Assembly (NCBI GenBank): GCA_945870015.1
Contig: CAMBQS010000037.1
Coordinates: forward strand, 1 to 16,135
Source of the DNA: Desulfocicer vacuolatum DSM 3385
GTDB taxonomy: Bacteria; Desulfobacterota; Desulfobacteria; Desulfobacterales; SURF-7
Length of the DNA: 16,135 nucleotides
Direction of reading: 5' to 3'
The position numbers and the translations under genes are program-made. Below the pieces are notes generated by a model that did no database searches, was not told the DNA's origin, and saw nothing but the letters and a program-made list of their open reading frames with translations. Positions 1-8,765 of this stretch are shown in pieces. Each line of letters begins with the position of its first letter. Position 1 is the first letter of the stretch.

Positions 1-870
<870 letters not shown>

Positions 871-3231
871 TTATTTTACTGAAACGTCGGAATTGTTGAC
901 CGAAATGGAATCCGCACCTCTATCCAATATAGTACGCACCACACCGGCCAGTTCTCTTTTGGTTATCGGTTTCATCATCATTTTCCGGATTCCTGCCTGT
1001 TCCAGGATGTTGTCTGTGATCTGTTCTGAAAATCCGGTGCAGAGGATAACCGGAATACGGTCTCTCAGGCTTCGAATAGCGGTTGCCAGTTGAATACCGC
1101 TCATTCTGGGCATGGTCATATCGGTGATGACCAGATCAAAATATTCCGGCCTGATCTGAAATGCCTTCAATGCTTCGTCACCCGACGTATAAATTTCAAC
1201 TGAATACCCCAGTGTTGAAAGAATTTTTTCCCCGAGGCTTGCCAGTTCCGGTTCATCATCGACAAACAGTATTTTCTCGTTTCCTCTAGGAATTTTTTCC
1301 TCATCCGATTTTTCCCGTTTCACCGGGTTGACATGAACCGGAAGAAAAATCTGGAAGCACGCGCCCTCTCCAGCTTTGCTCTGGACTCGAATCGCGCCGT
1401 CATGCTGCTGAATGATACTGTAGACAATCGAAAGTCCCAGTCCGGTTCCTTTTTCTTTGGGCTTGGTGGTAAAATAGGGGTCAAAAATCCGCTCGATATT
1501 TTCCGGGTCAATGCCGTGACCGGAGTCCTGAACCGTAATCGTCACATACTCTCCCGGAAGAAGTGTAAGCTCTCCGACCATGATGGGAAATTCAAACCGG
1601 GCTTCGCCCAGAGACATCTCAAGAACGCCTCCGGTGTCGGACATGGCATGATAGGCATTAATGCACAAATTCATCAAAACCTGATGAATCTGCGTGGCTT
1701 CCGCCAATACGGGTTTGCACTTTGAAACCCGTGTTTTGATTTCAATGGATGCAGGCAAGGTGGCCCGGATCAATTTGGCCACCTCTTTGACAATCAGATG
1801 AATCTGCACCGGATATTTTTCATACTCATCCTTACGGCTGATGGTTAAAATCTGCTGCACAAGCTCTTTTGCACGGACGCTGGCCTTATGAATTTCATTA
1901 AAGTGAGAACGGACACGGCTTCCCATAGGGAGTTCCTCCTGCGCCAGTTCAGAGTATCCCATGATTGCGGCCAGAATATTATTAAAATCATGAGCAATGC
2001 CGCCGGCCAATGTTCCAATGGCCTCCATCTTCTGGGCAACCTGGAGCTGCCGCCGTTGTCGCACCTCCTCGGTCACATCCCGCTTTACAGCCACATAATT
2101 TGAAATATGACCGGAACTGTCTTTTACCGGTGTGATGGAGGCATCTTCTTCATACAAAGATCCGTCCTTGCGTTTGTTGACCAGACGGCCGGTCCACACC
2201 CTACCTTCCGACAAAGTCTTCCACATCTCCTCGTAAAACGATTCAGGATGCTGACCGCTGTTGAGAATGCTTGGTTTTTTCCCGATCAACTCTTCCCGGG
2301 AATATCCGGTCACTCTTTCCACAGCCGGGTTGACATACTGCATGATGGCATTTTTATCCGTAATGACAATGTTCTCCGTGGCTTGTTCAATTGCGGTCGA
2401 TAACCGGAGGCGTTCCTTTTCTGCATTTTTCCGTCCGGTGATATCCACCATGATACAAAACTGTCCGGCTGGTTTACCGGTAGAATCCGTATAAAAAGCC
2501 CTTTTCAGAATCATGTGGTGAATTGAACCATCGGCAAACTGCATGGAGGCTTCATATTCCACCTCATTTCCATTCCGGCTCATGGTATCCGTTGCTGAAA
2601 GATATGGATTTTCCAGATGCCGGGGGGCAACTTCCTGATCGGTTCTGCCGATAATCTCCTCTCCGGCTTTTCCCGCGTATTTTTCAAATGCCGTATTACA
2701 GCCCCGATAACAACCTGCTGCATCCTTATAAAAAATAGGACTTGGAAACGTATCGATCAGTTTTTGAATAAAATTCAAATTATTGGTGAGGGTTGCTTCT
2801 GCCCGTATTTTTTCACCCAGTTCCTTCTTAAGTTTCCGGTTTAAGAGTGTATTATCCTCGCGCAGTTCCTGTTTTTCAATTGTCTGTTCCAGAATATGAT
2901 GGACATAGTCAATGTTCATCGGTTTGATGATGTATGCATCCGCTCCTTCATTCAGTGCCTGTATGACGGTTTCAGCCGTTGCATCAGCCGTGACCATAAT
3001 TACGGCTGTTTGAGGACATACCTTTTTAAAGTAGGCCAGCAATTCAATACCCTTGCGATCCGGCAGATGGACATCCATGAATGCGATATCAAAAGACTCT
3101 ACCCGGATTATGAGGATAGCGGCATTCCCGGTGTTGACCGATTGCACCTCATGTCCTTTTTTGCCGAGAACCAGTTCAAGCATCCGGCATGCGCTGACAT
3201 CATCATCCACAACGAGTATTTTTTTATTCAT
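871..3231 (-). CDS. Soluble hybrid histidine kinase, REC-PAS-PAS-HisKA-HATPase-REC
   Basis: A 786-residue protein with no membrane segment, so a cytoplasmic sensor. In order: an intact receiver (residues 3-118; acidic D9-D11, phospho-acceptor D53, T81, K103); a coiled linker (115-150); PAS at about 155-268; PAS at about 278-390 (YVNPAVERVTGY); HisKA with phospho-histidine H414 in GGIAHDFNN; HATPase_c with N-box N521/N525, DSGHGI at 569-574, FDPYFTTK at 583-590 and GTGLGL at 595-600; and a C-terminal receiver (D658/D659, D704, T732, K754). All key residues are present. ATG at 3231 follows an AGAAGGA ribosome site. It lies 56 bp downstream of a paralogous kinase and is probably co-transcribed with it. 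There is no DNA-binding output domain and no HPt partner in the window. The signal sensed is unknown. Confidence 0.93.
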   Translation of the reverse strand: MNKKILVVDDDVSACRMLELVLGKKGHEVQSVNTGNAAILIIRVESFDIAFMDVHLPDRKGIELLAYFKKVCPQTAVIMVTADATAETVIQALNEGADAYIIKPMNIDYVHHILEQTIEKQELREDNTLLNRKLKKELGEKIRAEATLTNNLNFIQKLIDTFPSPIFYKDAAGCYRGCNTAFEKYAGKAGEEIIGRTDQEVAPRHLENPYLSATDTMSRNGNEVEYEASMQFADGSIHHMILKRAFYTDSTGKPAGQFCIMVDITGRKNAEKERLRLSTAIEQATENIVITDKNAIMQYVNPAVERVTGYSREELIGKKPSILNSGQHPESFYEEMWKTLSEGRVWTGRLVNKRKDGSLYEEDASITPVKDSSGHISNYVAVKRDVTEEVRQRRQLQVAQKMEAIGTLAGGIAHDFNNILAAIMGYSELAQEELPMGSRVRSHFNEIHKASVRAKELVQQILTISRKDEYEKYPVQIHLIVKEVAKLIRATLPASIEIKTRVSKCKPVLAEATQIHQVLMNLCINAYHAMSDTGGVLEMSLGEARFEFPIMVGELTLLPGEYVTITVQDSGHGIDPENIERIFDPYFTTKPKEKGTGLGLSIVYSIIQQHDGAIRVQSKAGEGACFQIFLPVHVNPVKREKSDEEKIPRGNEKILFVDDEPELASLGEKILSTLGYSVEIYTSGDEALKAFQIRPEYFDLVITDMTMPRMSGIQLATAIRSLRDRIPVILCTGFSEQITDNILEQAGIRKMMMKPITKRELAGVVRTILDRGADSISVNNSDVSVK

Positions 3232-3287
3232 TCCTGATCCTTCTTTATACAGGGAAATCTAAAATGGAAAACCGGCACAAAGAAAAA

Positions 3288-5720
3288 CTATGCCTTGTCA
3301 AGGATCTTTCGAACCGTTTCGGCAAGTTCTCTCATCGTCACTGGTTTTTGAACAAAAGCATTGATTTTCATGTCCTGAAATTTTTTTTCAGAAGCATTTT
3401 CCTTGTAACCGGAACAGATGATGATTCCGATATCCGGATGAATCTGCCTGAGTTTTTCAGCGAGCTGAAGGCCGGTCATGTTCGGCATGGTCATATCGGA
3501 GATCACCAGATCGAACTGCTCCGGATGTTCAGCAAAAAGCACGATGGCATCATTCGCCCTGTTGGTTACAGTAACTTGATAACCAAGCCGTTTCAGCATC
3601 TCCGCCTGAACGTCCGTGATATCTTTTTCATCATCGACCAGAAGGATGCTCTCTTCGCCACCGGATGCCCGATATTCCATTTTTTCAGTGGGATCATCCG
3701 TAAACTCGGCCTTTGGCAGATAAACATCAAATCGGGTTCCTTTTCCAACCCGGCTATCAACAGTGACGGCGCCGCCGTGATTCTTGACGATTCCTAAAAC
3801 CATGGACAGTCCAAGGCCGGTTCCCTTGCCCTGTTCTTTAGTTGTAAAATAGGGATCAAAAATGCGGTCCAGATGATCCGCCGGAATCCCGCAGCCCGTA
3901 TCGGCAATGCTCAGCTTCATATACGTTCCGGACGGCAGATGATAGACAGCCGTTTTCTGTTCCGGCATCTCCTCCTCTACCAGGGAGATATCCAGCACAC
4001 CGAAGGTTTCCTCCATGGCATGGTAGGCATTGGTGCAAAGATTCATGACAATCTGCTGAAGCCGGGTCGGTTCACCAAAAACATGACATCTGGTTTCAAT
4101 GCGCTTCCGGATTTCAATGGTTGTTGGAATAGCCGGCCGGAGCAGCGTAAGGGCTTCATGAATCACCTGATCCATTCGAACCGGAGAACGGATCGACTCC
4201 TCACTGCGGCTGAATGTCAAAATCCGTGACACAAGATCACGAGCCCGCTCTCCTGCCCTGAATATGGTCATGACCTTGTTCCGGGCAGGGTCCCCGGGCG
4301 AGATATCGGTAAGAAGCAACTCTGCATATCCAATGATGGCTGCTAAAATATTATTGAAATCGTGGGCAATCCCGCCGGCCAGGGTACCGATGGCCTCCAT
4401 TTTCTGCGCCTGCCTCAGATGACTTTCCATAGCCAGTTCATCCGTGATATCCCTTGCAATACCAATAACGATTCCATCGTCAAGCGGAACAGAACTGAGT
4501 GCAGCGATCCGTTTCTGCCCGTCCGGTCGCAAATAGGTTACCTGTCCCATTTTTTGTGCTTTTGCGGATTCTGCAACCAGGCTAAGCCGTTCGGATGACC
4601 CGACAGGGGTGACATCATGAGTCGTCAACTGTTTCAGTTCCATCAGGGATCGACCGGTCATTTTTTCGGCAGCCTTGTTGACATCCAGATATCGGCCGGT
4701 TTCCCTGTCCACCAGAAAAATTGCATCCGTGGCCTGATCAAACAGTGTACGATAGCGCCGCTCACTGATCCGCTGTTCTTCCTCTGCAAGTCTCTGCTCT
4801 GAAATATCCTCCACCAGCCCCACACAGGAGGTCACCTCATCTTTTTCATGCCGGATGCCCTTGAACAGAACTTTCACATAGGTTTTCTTCTCCGCGGTAA
4901 CAGAAGAATAATTCCCCTCATAAAACGCTTCACCATCACGCAGCGCCTGTTTAACCGCCTTTACCAAACTTTCATCCTTGAGTTGATGCGGCATATTCAG
5001 GCCGATCAGCTTTTCATAGGAAGATCCGATAATATTGACAAATTTTTTGTTGCACTCCAGAATTGTGCCTTCCCGGTCAAAATAAAAAATGCCGATCGGG
5101 GATTCATCGATGATTGTCCGATATTTATTTTCGCTTTTCAACAGGGCTTCTTCCGCCCGCTTGCGCTCGGTGATGTCCACAATGACGCCCCTGTACCCGA
5201 TCAGGATGTTCTTCTCGATGATTGAATTCAGCCGGAAGAGCATTGGAAAAGTGCTTCCGTCTTTCCGTACGCCCTTATATTCAAATGATTCTAAATCTTC
5301 GAAACTCTTTTGCTTTCTAAAATTCTCCATGGCCCGTTTCCGGTCCTCAGGTGCAAGCATATCCACACCATTCAACCCCTTAAAAAAATCCTTCCTGGAA
5401 TACCCGAAGAGGTCAAAGGCTCTCCGGTTGGCAAAGATAAGGTTAAAATCCGGATCGGTTTCAAAAACCGCTTCCGGCAGCATCTCCGCTAGATCCCGGA
5501 GGCGTTGCTCGCTGATGAGCAATTCTTCTATTGAATGAGTGGCCCGAAGGGTTTCCTCCATCCGGACCTGAAAGCCCTGATCCTTCAGATAATCAGCCAT
5601 GCTCTGGAGGACAGCCGGTTCATCTTCGATAATAAGAATGGTTGCGGTTTTATTTTTCACAGCTTGCTGTAACCATGGAGTGTTTTGAAATTTTCGAGAT
5701 TGTGTATATCTGGAATTCAA
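3288..5720 (-). CDS. Soluble hybrid histidine kinase with truncated N-terminal receiver, three PAS, HisKA-HATPase-REC
   Basis: An 810-residue cytoplasmic hybrid kinase. Residues 25-52 match the first strand and helix of a receiver (ILIIEDEPAVLQSMADYL), but the chain then runs straight into a coiled linker. The phospho-Asp, Thr and Lys parts of that receiver are missing. Three PAS domains follow (about 74-188, 200-310, 323-428), with DITERKRAEEALLKSENKYR linking the first two. HisKA has H453 in GGIAHDFNN; HATPase_c has N560/N564, DTGCGI, FDPYFTTK and GTGLGL; the C-terminal receiver is intact (D742, S770, K792). It is paralogous to its downstream neighbour. The start is uncertain: TTG at 5720 and GTG at 5660 (MKNKTATILII) both lack a good ribosome site. 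A TATAAT promoter lies just upstream. Confidence 0.9.
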   Translation of the reverse strand: MNSRYTQSRKFQNTPWLQQAVKNKTATILIIEDEPAVLQSMADYLKDQGFQVRMEETLRATHSIEELLISEQRLRDLAEMLPEAVFETDPDFNLIFANRRAFDLFGYSRKDFFKGLNGVDMLAPEDRKRAMENFRKQKSFEDLESFEYKGVRKDGSTFPMLFRLNSIIEKNILIGYRGVIVDITERKRAEEALLKSENKYRTIIDESPIGIFYFDREGTILECNKKFVNIIGSSYEKLIGLNMPHQLKDESLVKAVKQALRDGEAFYEGNYSSVTAEKKTYVKVLFKGIRHEKDEVTSCVGLVEDISEQRLAEEEQRISERRYRTLFDQATDAIFLVDRETGRYLDVNKAAEKMTGRSLMELKQLTTHDVTPVGSSERLSLVAESAKAQKMGQVTYLRPDGQKRIAALSSVPLDDGIVIGIARDITDELAMESHLRQAQKMEAIGTLAGGIAHDFNNILAAIIGYAELLLTDISPGDPARNKVMTIFRAGERARDLVSRILTFSRSEESIRSPVRMDQVIHEALTLLRPAIPTTIEIRKRIETRCHVFGEPTRLQQIVMNLCTNAYHAMEETFGVLDISLVEEEMPEQKTAVYHLPSGTYMKLSIADTGCGIPADHLDRIFDPYFTTKEQGKGTGLGLSMVLGIVKNHGGAVTVDSRVGKGTRFDVYLPKAEFTDDPTEKMEYRASGGEESILLVDDEKDITDVQAEMLKRLGYQVTVTNRANDAIVLFAEHPEQFDLVISDMTMPNMTGLQLAEKLRQIHPDIGIIICSGYKENASEKKFQDMKINAFVQKPVTMRELAETVRKILDKA

Positions 5721-5755
5721 TATGTTACGTCGGATGTATTATAAATGATGGGTGT

Positions 5756-5783
5756 ATTATATCAGAAAGACTCAAAAATACAA
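5756..5783 (-). promoter_or_regulatory. Sigma-70-like promoter of the kinase pair
   Basis: On the minus strand, TTGTAT (5778-5783), a 16-bp spacer and a perfect TATAAT (5756-5761). The -35 box is weak (3/6). The start of transcription would be near 5749, so both the TTG (5720) and GTG (5660) start codons of the kinase would be on the transcript. A second TATAATACATCC follows 18 bp downstream. Confidence 0.4.
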
Positions 5784-5822
5784 GCAGTCTTTGCCGATCG
5801 GGTGTAACCGAGGGGGAGATGA

Positions 5823-6905
5823 TTATTTCTTTTTTTCAAGCTGCGTGTTGAATTTTTTCAGCTCCATATCAAACACTTCCCGCTTCTTCCCATGTTGAAT
5901 AATCTTTTCATCCAATACCGCGGTTCTTTTGTTCAACGCCTCAATTTGTTCCGGAGTTTTTACAAGCTTTTTCTCTTTGTTGATGGTCTCTCTTTCTTTC
6001 ATCAGAGCCTTGTTCTCTTTTGCAATTTCATCTTTGTATTTCAGGATAACAGTACGCTGATTCTCCAATGGAGCTTCTTCATCAATCGTGAAATATTGAT
6101 CCGCATCCAATGTGGATAAAGATTCATCATATTGCGTATTGAATTCGTTATAATTATTTTTCAAATTTTCCTGATCTGCCGCTTCAATCCGTTTTTCGAT
6201 GTCCTGCTTCACTCGGGAGTTAAACTCCTGTACCTCATTGCCATATTGATTCCATCTGGTTTCATATTCTTTAATTTTTTTGTTCAGATCTTCAGCCCGT
6301 TTATTATAACCCTTTATATCTTCCTTTTTATTCAAACCATCCTTCTCTTCGATGAGTTTTTTCCTTGCCTCTTCAAGCACCTGATATTCCTCGTCCAACA
6401 CAGCTTTTTTCTGACCGAGCTGTTCATATTCACTATTCATTTTCTCCATTTTCGGATTCGCACCCTGATCCGGTCTGGAGATGGCAGGAGCTTTGCCGCT
6501 ATCTTCCGCTGCCGGGCCTTCCTGAGCGTCTGGATTTGCTTCAGAAGTTTCTTGATTGATATTTTGTGTGTCTTCAAATGTACCTGCTTCTTCCATGACC
6601 GTAACATCTGCCTCGGTGTTGTCCATTGAATTGTCAGCGACTGTCTCTTCCGTCTGTGGATTATCCATCGGATTATCGGCTACTGTCTCCTCTGCCTGGG
6701 GATTATCCATTGGATTATCGGCTACCGTTTCCTCTGCCTGGGGATTATCCATTGGATTATCAGCGACTGTCTCCCCGGTTTGGATACTGTCTGTCGAATC
6801 TTCAATACCGGCTGTATCATCCTGGGTAATGGTTGACTCTTCCGCCTTACCCTGAATGGAAAACAAAAAAAGGATGATAAAAAGGATTGTCATAAACAGT
6901 TTCAT
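5823..6905 (-). CDS. Secreted repeat and coiled-coil protein, function unknown
   Basis: I do not recognise a named family. From the ATG at 6905 the 360-residue protein starts with a Sec signal peptide (MKLFMTILFIILFLFSIQ, likely cut after GKA), with no lipobox cysteine. The upstream ATG at 6911 lies only 2 nt from the AAGGAG ribosome site, while 6905 lies 8 nt away, so 6905 is chosen. A low-complexity acidic region follows, with four 14-residue repeats of the form ETVADNPMDNPQAE, then a Pro/Ala/Glu linker and, from about residue 153, a Lys/Glu-rich coiled coil. The coiled coil holds two copies of one module, exactly 124 residues apart (NKR, then L-x-x-KI, then a Phe-Asn pair). It is divergent from the sigma-28 flagellin operon. 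A periplasmic spacer or surface protein is plausible but unproven. Confidence 0.8.
   Translation of the reverse strand: MKLFMTILFIILFLFSIQGKAEESTITQDDTAGIEDSTDSIQTGETVADNPMDNPQAEETVADNPMDNPQAEETVADNPMDNPQTEETVADNSMDNTEADVTVMEEAGTFEDTQNINQETSEANPDAQEGPAAEDSGKAPAISRPDQGANPKMEKMNSEYEQLGQKKAVLDEEYQVLEEARKKLIEEKDGLNKKEDIKGYNKRAEDLNKKIKEYETRWNQYGNEVQEFNSRVKQDIEKRIEAADQENLKNNYNEFNTQYDESLSTLDADQYFTIDEEAPLENQRTVILKYKDEIAKENKALMKERETINKEKKLVKTPEQIEALNKRTAVLDEKIIQHGKKREVFDMELKKFNTQLEKKK
6606..6773 (-). repeat. Four tandem 42-bp coding repeats
   Basis: Four in-frame 42-bp units encode ETVADNPMDNPQAE-type 14-mers. The second and third units are almost identical in DNA; the fourth, at the low-coordinate end, has drifted (NSMDNTEAD). 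The near-identity of the central copies suggests recent slippage or unequal exchange and possible length variation between strains. Confidence 0.9.
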
Positions 6906-6976
6906 GGGCATATCTCCTTACCTGTGGATCGGTTATCCATATTGTATTACAGCGGGTTGGGATGTTTTTCTATCTA

Positions 6977-6995
6977 ATTGTATTTCATACACAAT
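6977..6995. promoter_or_regulatory. Possible operator: ATTGTAT-N5-ACACAAT dyad
   Basis: A 19-bp inverted repeat (6 of 7 bases paired per arm) lies in the AT-rich spacer between the secreted repeat gene and the divergent flagellin operon, about 70 bp upstream of the repeat gene's start. It could be an operator, but in AT-rich DNA such dyads also arise by chance. Confidence 0.2.
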
Positions 6996-7058
6996 TTAAT
7001 AAATAAAAACAAGACTGTTTTTTCAGATTCCTTTTTTTCTTTTTTGTAAAAATTTTAT

Positions 7059-7085
7059 TAAAGTTTTTTCCTGAATGTCCGATGA
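7059..7085 (+). promoter_or_regulatory. Sigma-28 (FliA) promoter of the flagellin operon
   Basis: TAAAGTTT at 7059-7066 matches the sigma-28 -35 box 8/8. After exactly 11 bases comes TCCGATGA at 7078-7085 (6/8 against GCCGATAA). Transcription would begin near 7092, about 65 nt before the first start codon. It fits late-class flagellar genes and would drive the two small genes and the flagellin. Confidence 0.75.
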
Positions 7086-7157
7086 TAATATTGGGATGTT
7101 ATGCTTTTGATTACAGAGAACTTTTTTAAATAAAAAAATATGCAGAAGGAGGATACC

Positions 7158-7403
7158 ATGGAAATAGGCAATGTAAATGCTGTGGAAACACCGGCAAGGT
7201 CTGATGCAATCGAAAGGAAACCTTTGCCGAGAACCGAAACCGCTATCCCGCCGGAAAAACAGCCGGAAAACCCGGCATACCAGGTGGAACTATCGGATGA
7301 GGCAAAAGCAAGACAGGATGCAGATCAGGCAGCCCTGGAACAGATGGCAAAACAGCAGCAACAGGCAGCTACCTATGATTCTTCCGGTGAAATCGGGGGA
7401 TAA
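7158..7403 (+). CDS. Small hydrophilic protein, first gene of the flagellin operon
   Basis: An 81-residue protein, unrecognised. ATG at 7158 is chosen because a strong AAGGAGGA ribosome site lies immediately upstream; an earlier in-frame ATG at 7140 has none. The protein is hydrophilic, with no signal peptide or membrane segment. A Pro-rich N-terminal half leads to YQVELSDEAKARQDADQA and a Gln-rich tail (QMAKQQQQAA). The V-x-[LI]-S-x-x-[AG] signature also occurs in the next gene and resembles the short motif seen in FlgM and other small flagellar proteins, although the FlgM sigma-binding helices are not evident. It lies between the sigma-28 promoter and the next gene (5-bp gap), so expression with the flagellin is likely. 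A chaperone or anti-sigma-like role is only a guess. Confidence 0.7.
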   Translation: MEIGNVNAVETPARSDAIERKPLPRTETAIPPEKQPENPAYQVELSDEAKARQDADQAALEQMAKQQQQAATYDSSGEIGG

Positions 7404-7408
7404 AGAAG

Positions 7409-7870
7409 ATGATACCCATTGAAATCGGCGGAATCCAGATCTCGGCGGGAACACTGAGCTCTCCCTCAGGAAATCTCCGTGCTGCCCAGGCAATCTATGA
7501 GGATGTTGCCTCAAGCCGGAAACAGTCCGCCGGCCGGGAAGCAGGAATCCGGGAAGATCAAAAAGCCGATACGGTTACCATCTCACCACAAGGTCGACAA
7601 CTGGCGGAAGCCGGTTTCAGAAAGGAACAGCAAAGAGATGCCGCGGATTTCAACCGGAAAGAACAGCAGGAGGAAGCTGTTTTCAATCAGGAACAACAGA
7701 GGGCAAGGGCGGACTTTCAAAGGCAGGAACAGCAGAAACAAACGGAATTCAATCAAAATCAACAACAGGATGCCGCTGGATTCAAACAGGATCAGCGGTT
7801 GTCGGAAGCCCGTTTCCAGCGGCAGCAATCCCTGAATCGTTCTCCGGCAGCAAAAAATACGGAATCATGA
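7409..7870 (+). CDS. Hendecad-repeat (11-residue) protein in the flagellin operon
   Basis: A 153-residue hydrophilic protein with no recognised family. Residues 1-66 include MIPIEIGGIQISAG and DTVTISPQGRQLAEA, which shares the V-x-[LI]-S signature of the preceding gene. From about residue 69 come six and a half perfectly phased 11-residue units, each starting with Phe: FRKEQQRDAAD, FNRKEQQEEAV, FNQEQQRARAD, FQRQEQQKQTE, FNQNQQQDAAG, FKQDQRLSEAR, FQRQQS. Eleven residues equal three helical turns, so the Phe residues line one face of a long Gln/Glu/Arg-rich helix. This is either a hendecad coiled coil or an amphipathic surface helix. The gene sits 5 bp after the previous one and 31 bp before the flagellin. 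A GGGGGA stretch about 10 nt upstream is the only ribosome-site candidate. Confidence 0.75.
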   Translation: MIPIEIGGIQISAGTLSSPSGNLRAAQAIYEDVASSRKQSAGREAGIREDQKADTVTISPQGRQLAEAGFRKEQQRDAADFNRKEQQEEAVFNQEQQRARADFQRQEQQKQTEFNQNQQQDAAGFKQDQRLSEARFQRQQSLNRSPAAKNTES

Positions 7871-7901
7871 GGTTCTTTCAACGATAAAATAAGGAGGAAT
7901 C

Positions 7902-8741
7902 ATGGCGCTTTCCATCCATTCAAATGCAGGTGCATCATTTACGGTCAATCAGTTGCGGGATATCCAGAAAGCATTTACAGAGTCTCTGGAGAAAATTGCA
8001 ACCGGGAACCGGATCAACAAAGCTGCCGATGATGCATCCGGAATGGTCATTGCCGATAATCTGGGCCTCCAGGCACGAAGTCTCGGACAAGCCATTGCAA
8101 ATGCCAATGACGCCATTTCCATGTCACAGATAGCCGATGGCGCGCTGGAAGAATCCGCCGGCATCATCAACACGATTCGAACCAAGGCTGTTCAGGCATC
8201 CAATGGAAGTCAGAGCATGGAATCCAGGCAGTCCATCCAGAATGATATCCGGAAACTGGTGGAGCAGCTCGATACCATTGCCCAGGACACCTCCTATAAT
8301 AATCAGAAGCTGTTATCCGGTGATTTTGTGAATCAATCCTTCCAGGTGGGTGCAAATGCCGGAGAGACGATTACCCTTTCGATTGGTTCAGCAGAATCCA
8401 GCCAACTGGGGGATCAGGAACTCGGAAGATTATCAGATATCAATGTGTTAACTTTTGAAGGCGCTCAAGCTGCGATTCAGATCTCGGATGCGGCCCTGGA
8501 AGAGGTAAACAGCATCCGTTCCGAAATCGGTTCCACGCAGAATCAATTGACTTCAACCATCTCTAACCTGTCCACAACCCATATCAATGTTCTGTCCGCT
8601 GAATCAACCATCCGGGATGTGGATCTGGCGGAAGAATCCATGAACCTTTCCAGGCTAAAAAGAGTCTCACAGGCCAGGGCCTATGCAGCCGTCAAATCAA
8701 ACGAGCAGAGCAACTCAATCATGAAACTGCTCCAGGGGTAA
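7902..8741 (+). CDS. fliC: Flagellin (short, epsilonproteobacterial-like)
   Basis: A 279-residue flagellin, the filament subunit exported by the flagellar type III system. The N-terminal D0/D1 is clear: MALSIHSNAGASFTVNQL, GNRINKAADDASGMVIADNL, and SLGQAIANANDAISMSQIADGA. The C-terminus has SAESTIRDVDLAEESMNLS and ends MKLLQG. The middle is short, with FQVGANAGETITLSIGS and no large D2/D3 domain. D1 residues such as INTIRTKAVQASNGSQSMESR resemble Campylobacter/Helicobacter flagellins rather than the enterobacterial LQRVRELAVQ form. The terminal helix (SRLKRVSQARAYAAVKSNEQ) is more basic than the usual AQANQ-type tail. An AAGGAGG ribosome site precedes the ATG. Ser/Thr-rich exposed parts could carry pseudaminic acid made through the PseB-like enzyme in this window. 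Confidence 0.95.
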   Translation: MALSIHSNAGASFTVNQLRDIQKAFTESLEKIATGNRINKAADDASGMVIADNLGLQARSLGQAIANANDAISMSQIADGALEESAGIINTIRTKAVQASNGSQSMESRQSIQNDIRKLVEQLDTIAQDTSYNNQKLLSGDFVNQSFQVGANAGETITLSIGSAESSQLGDQELGRLSDINVLTFEGAQAAIQISDAALEEVNSIRSEIGSTQNQLTSTISNLSTTHINVLSAESTIRDVDLAEESMNLSRLKRVSQARAYAAVKSNEQSNSIMKLLQG

Positions 8742-8765
8742 CCGGCAACTGGAAACTGGAATCAT

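Noticed and set aside
1333..1725. Plus-strand 130-residue frame within the first kinase
   Set aside because: It is antisense to the conserved HATPase region and has no ribosome site; it reflects codon structure of the kinase.
3264..3797. Plus-strand 177-residue frame opposite the second kinase
   Set aside because: It is antisense to the conserved receiver and HATPase domains, with no recognisable features.
6606..6773. 42-bp repeats as a possible CRISPR array
   Set aside because: The units are adjacent without spacers and in frame within a protein; they are coding tandem repeats.
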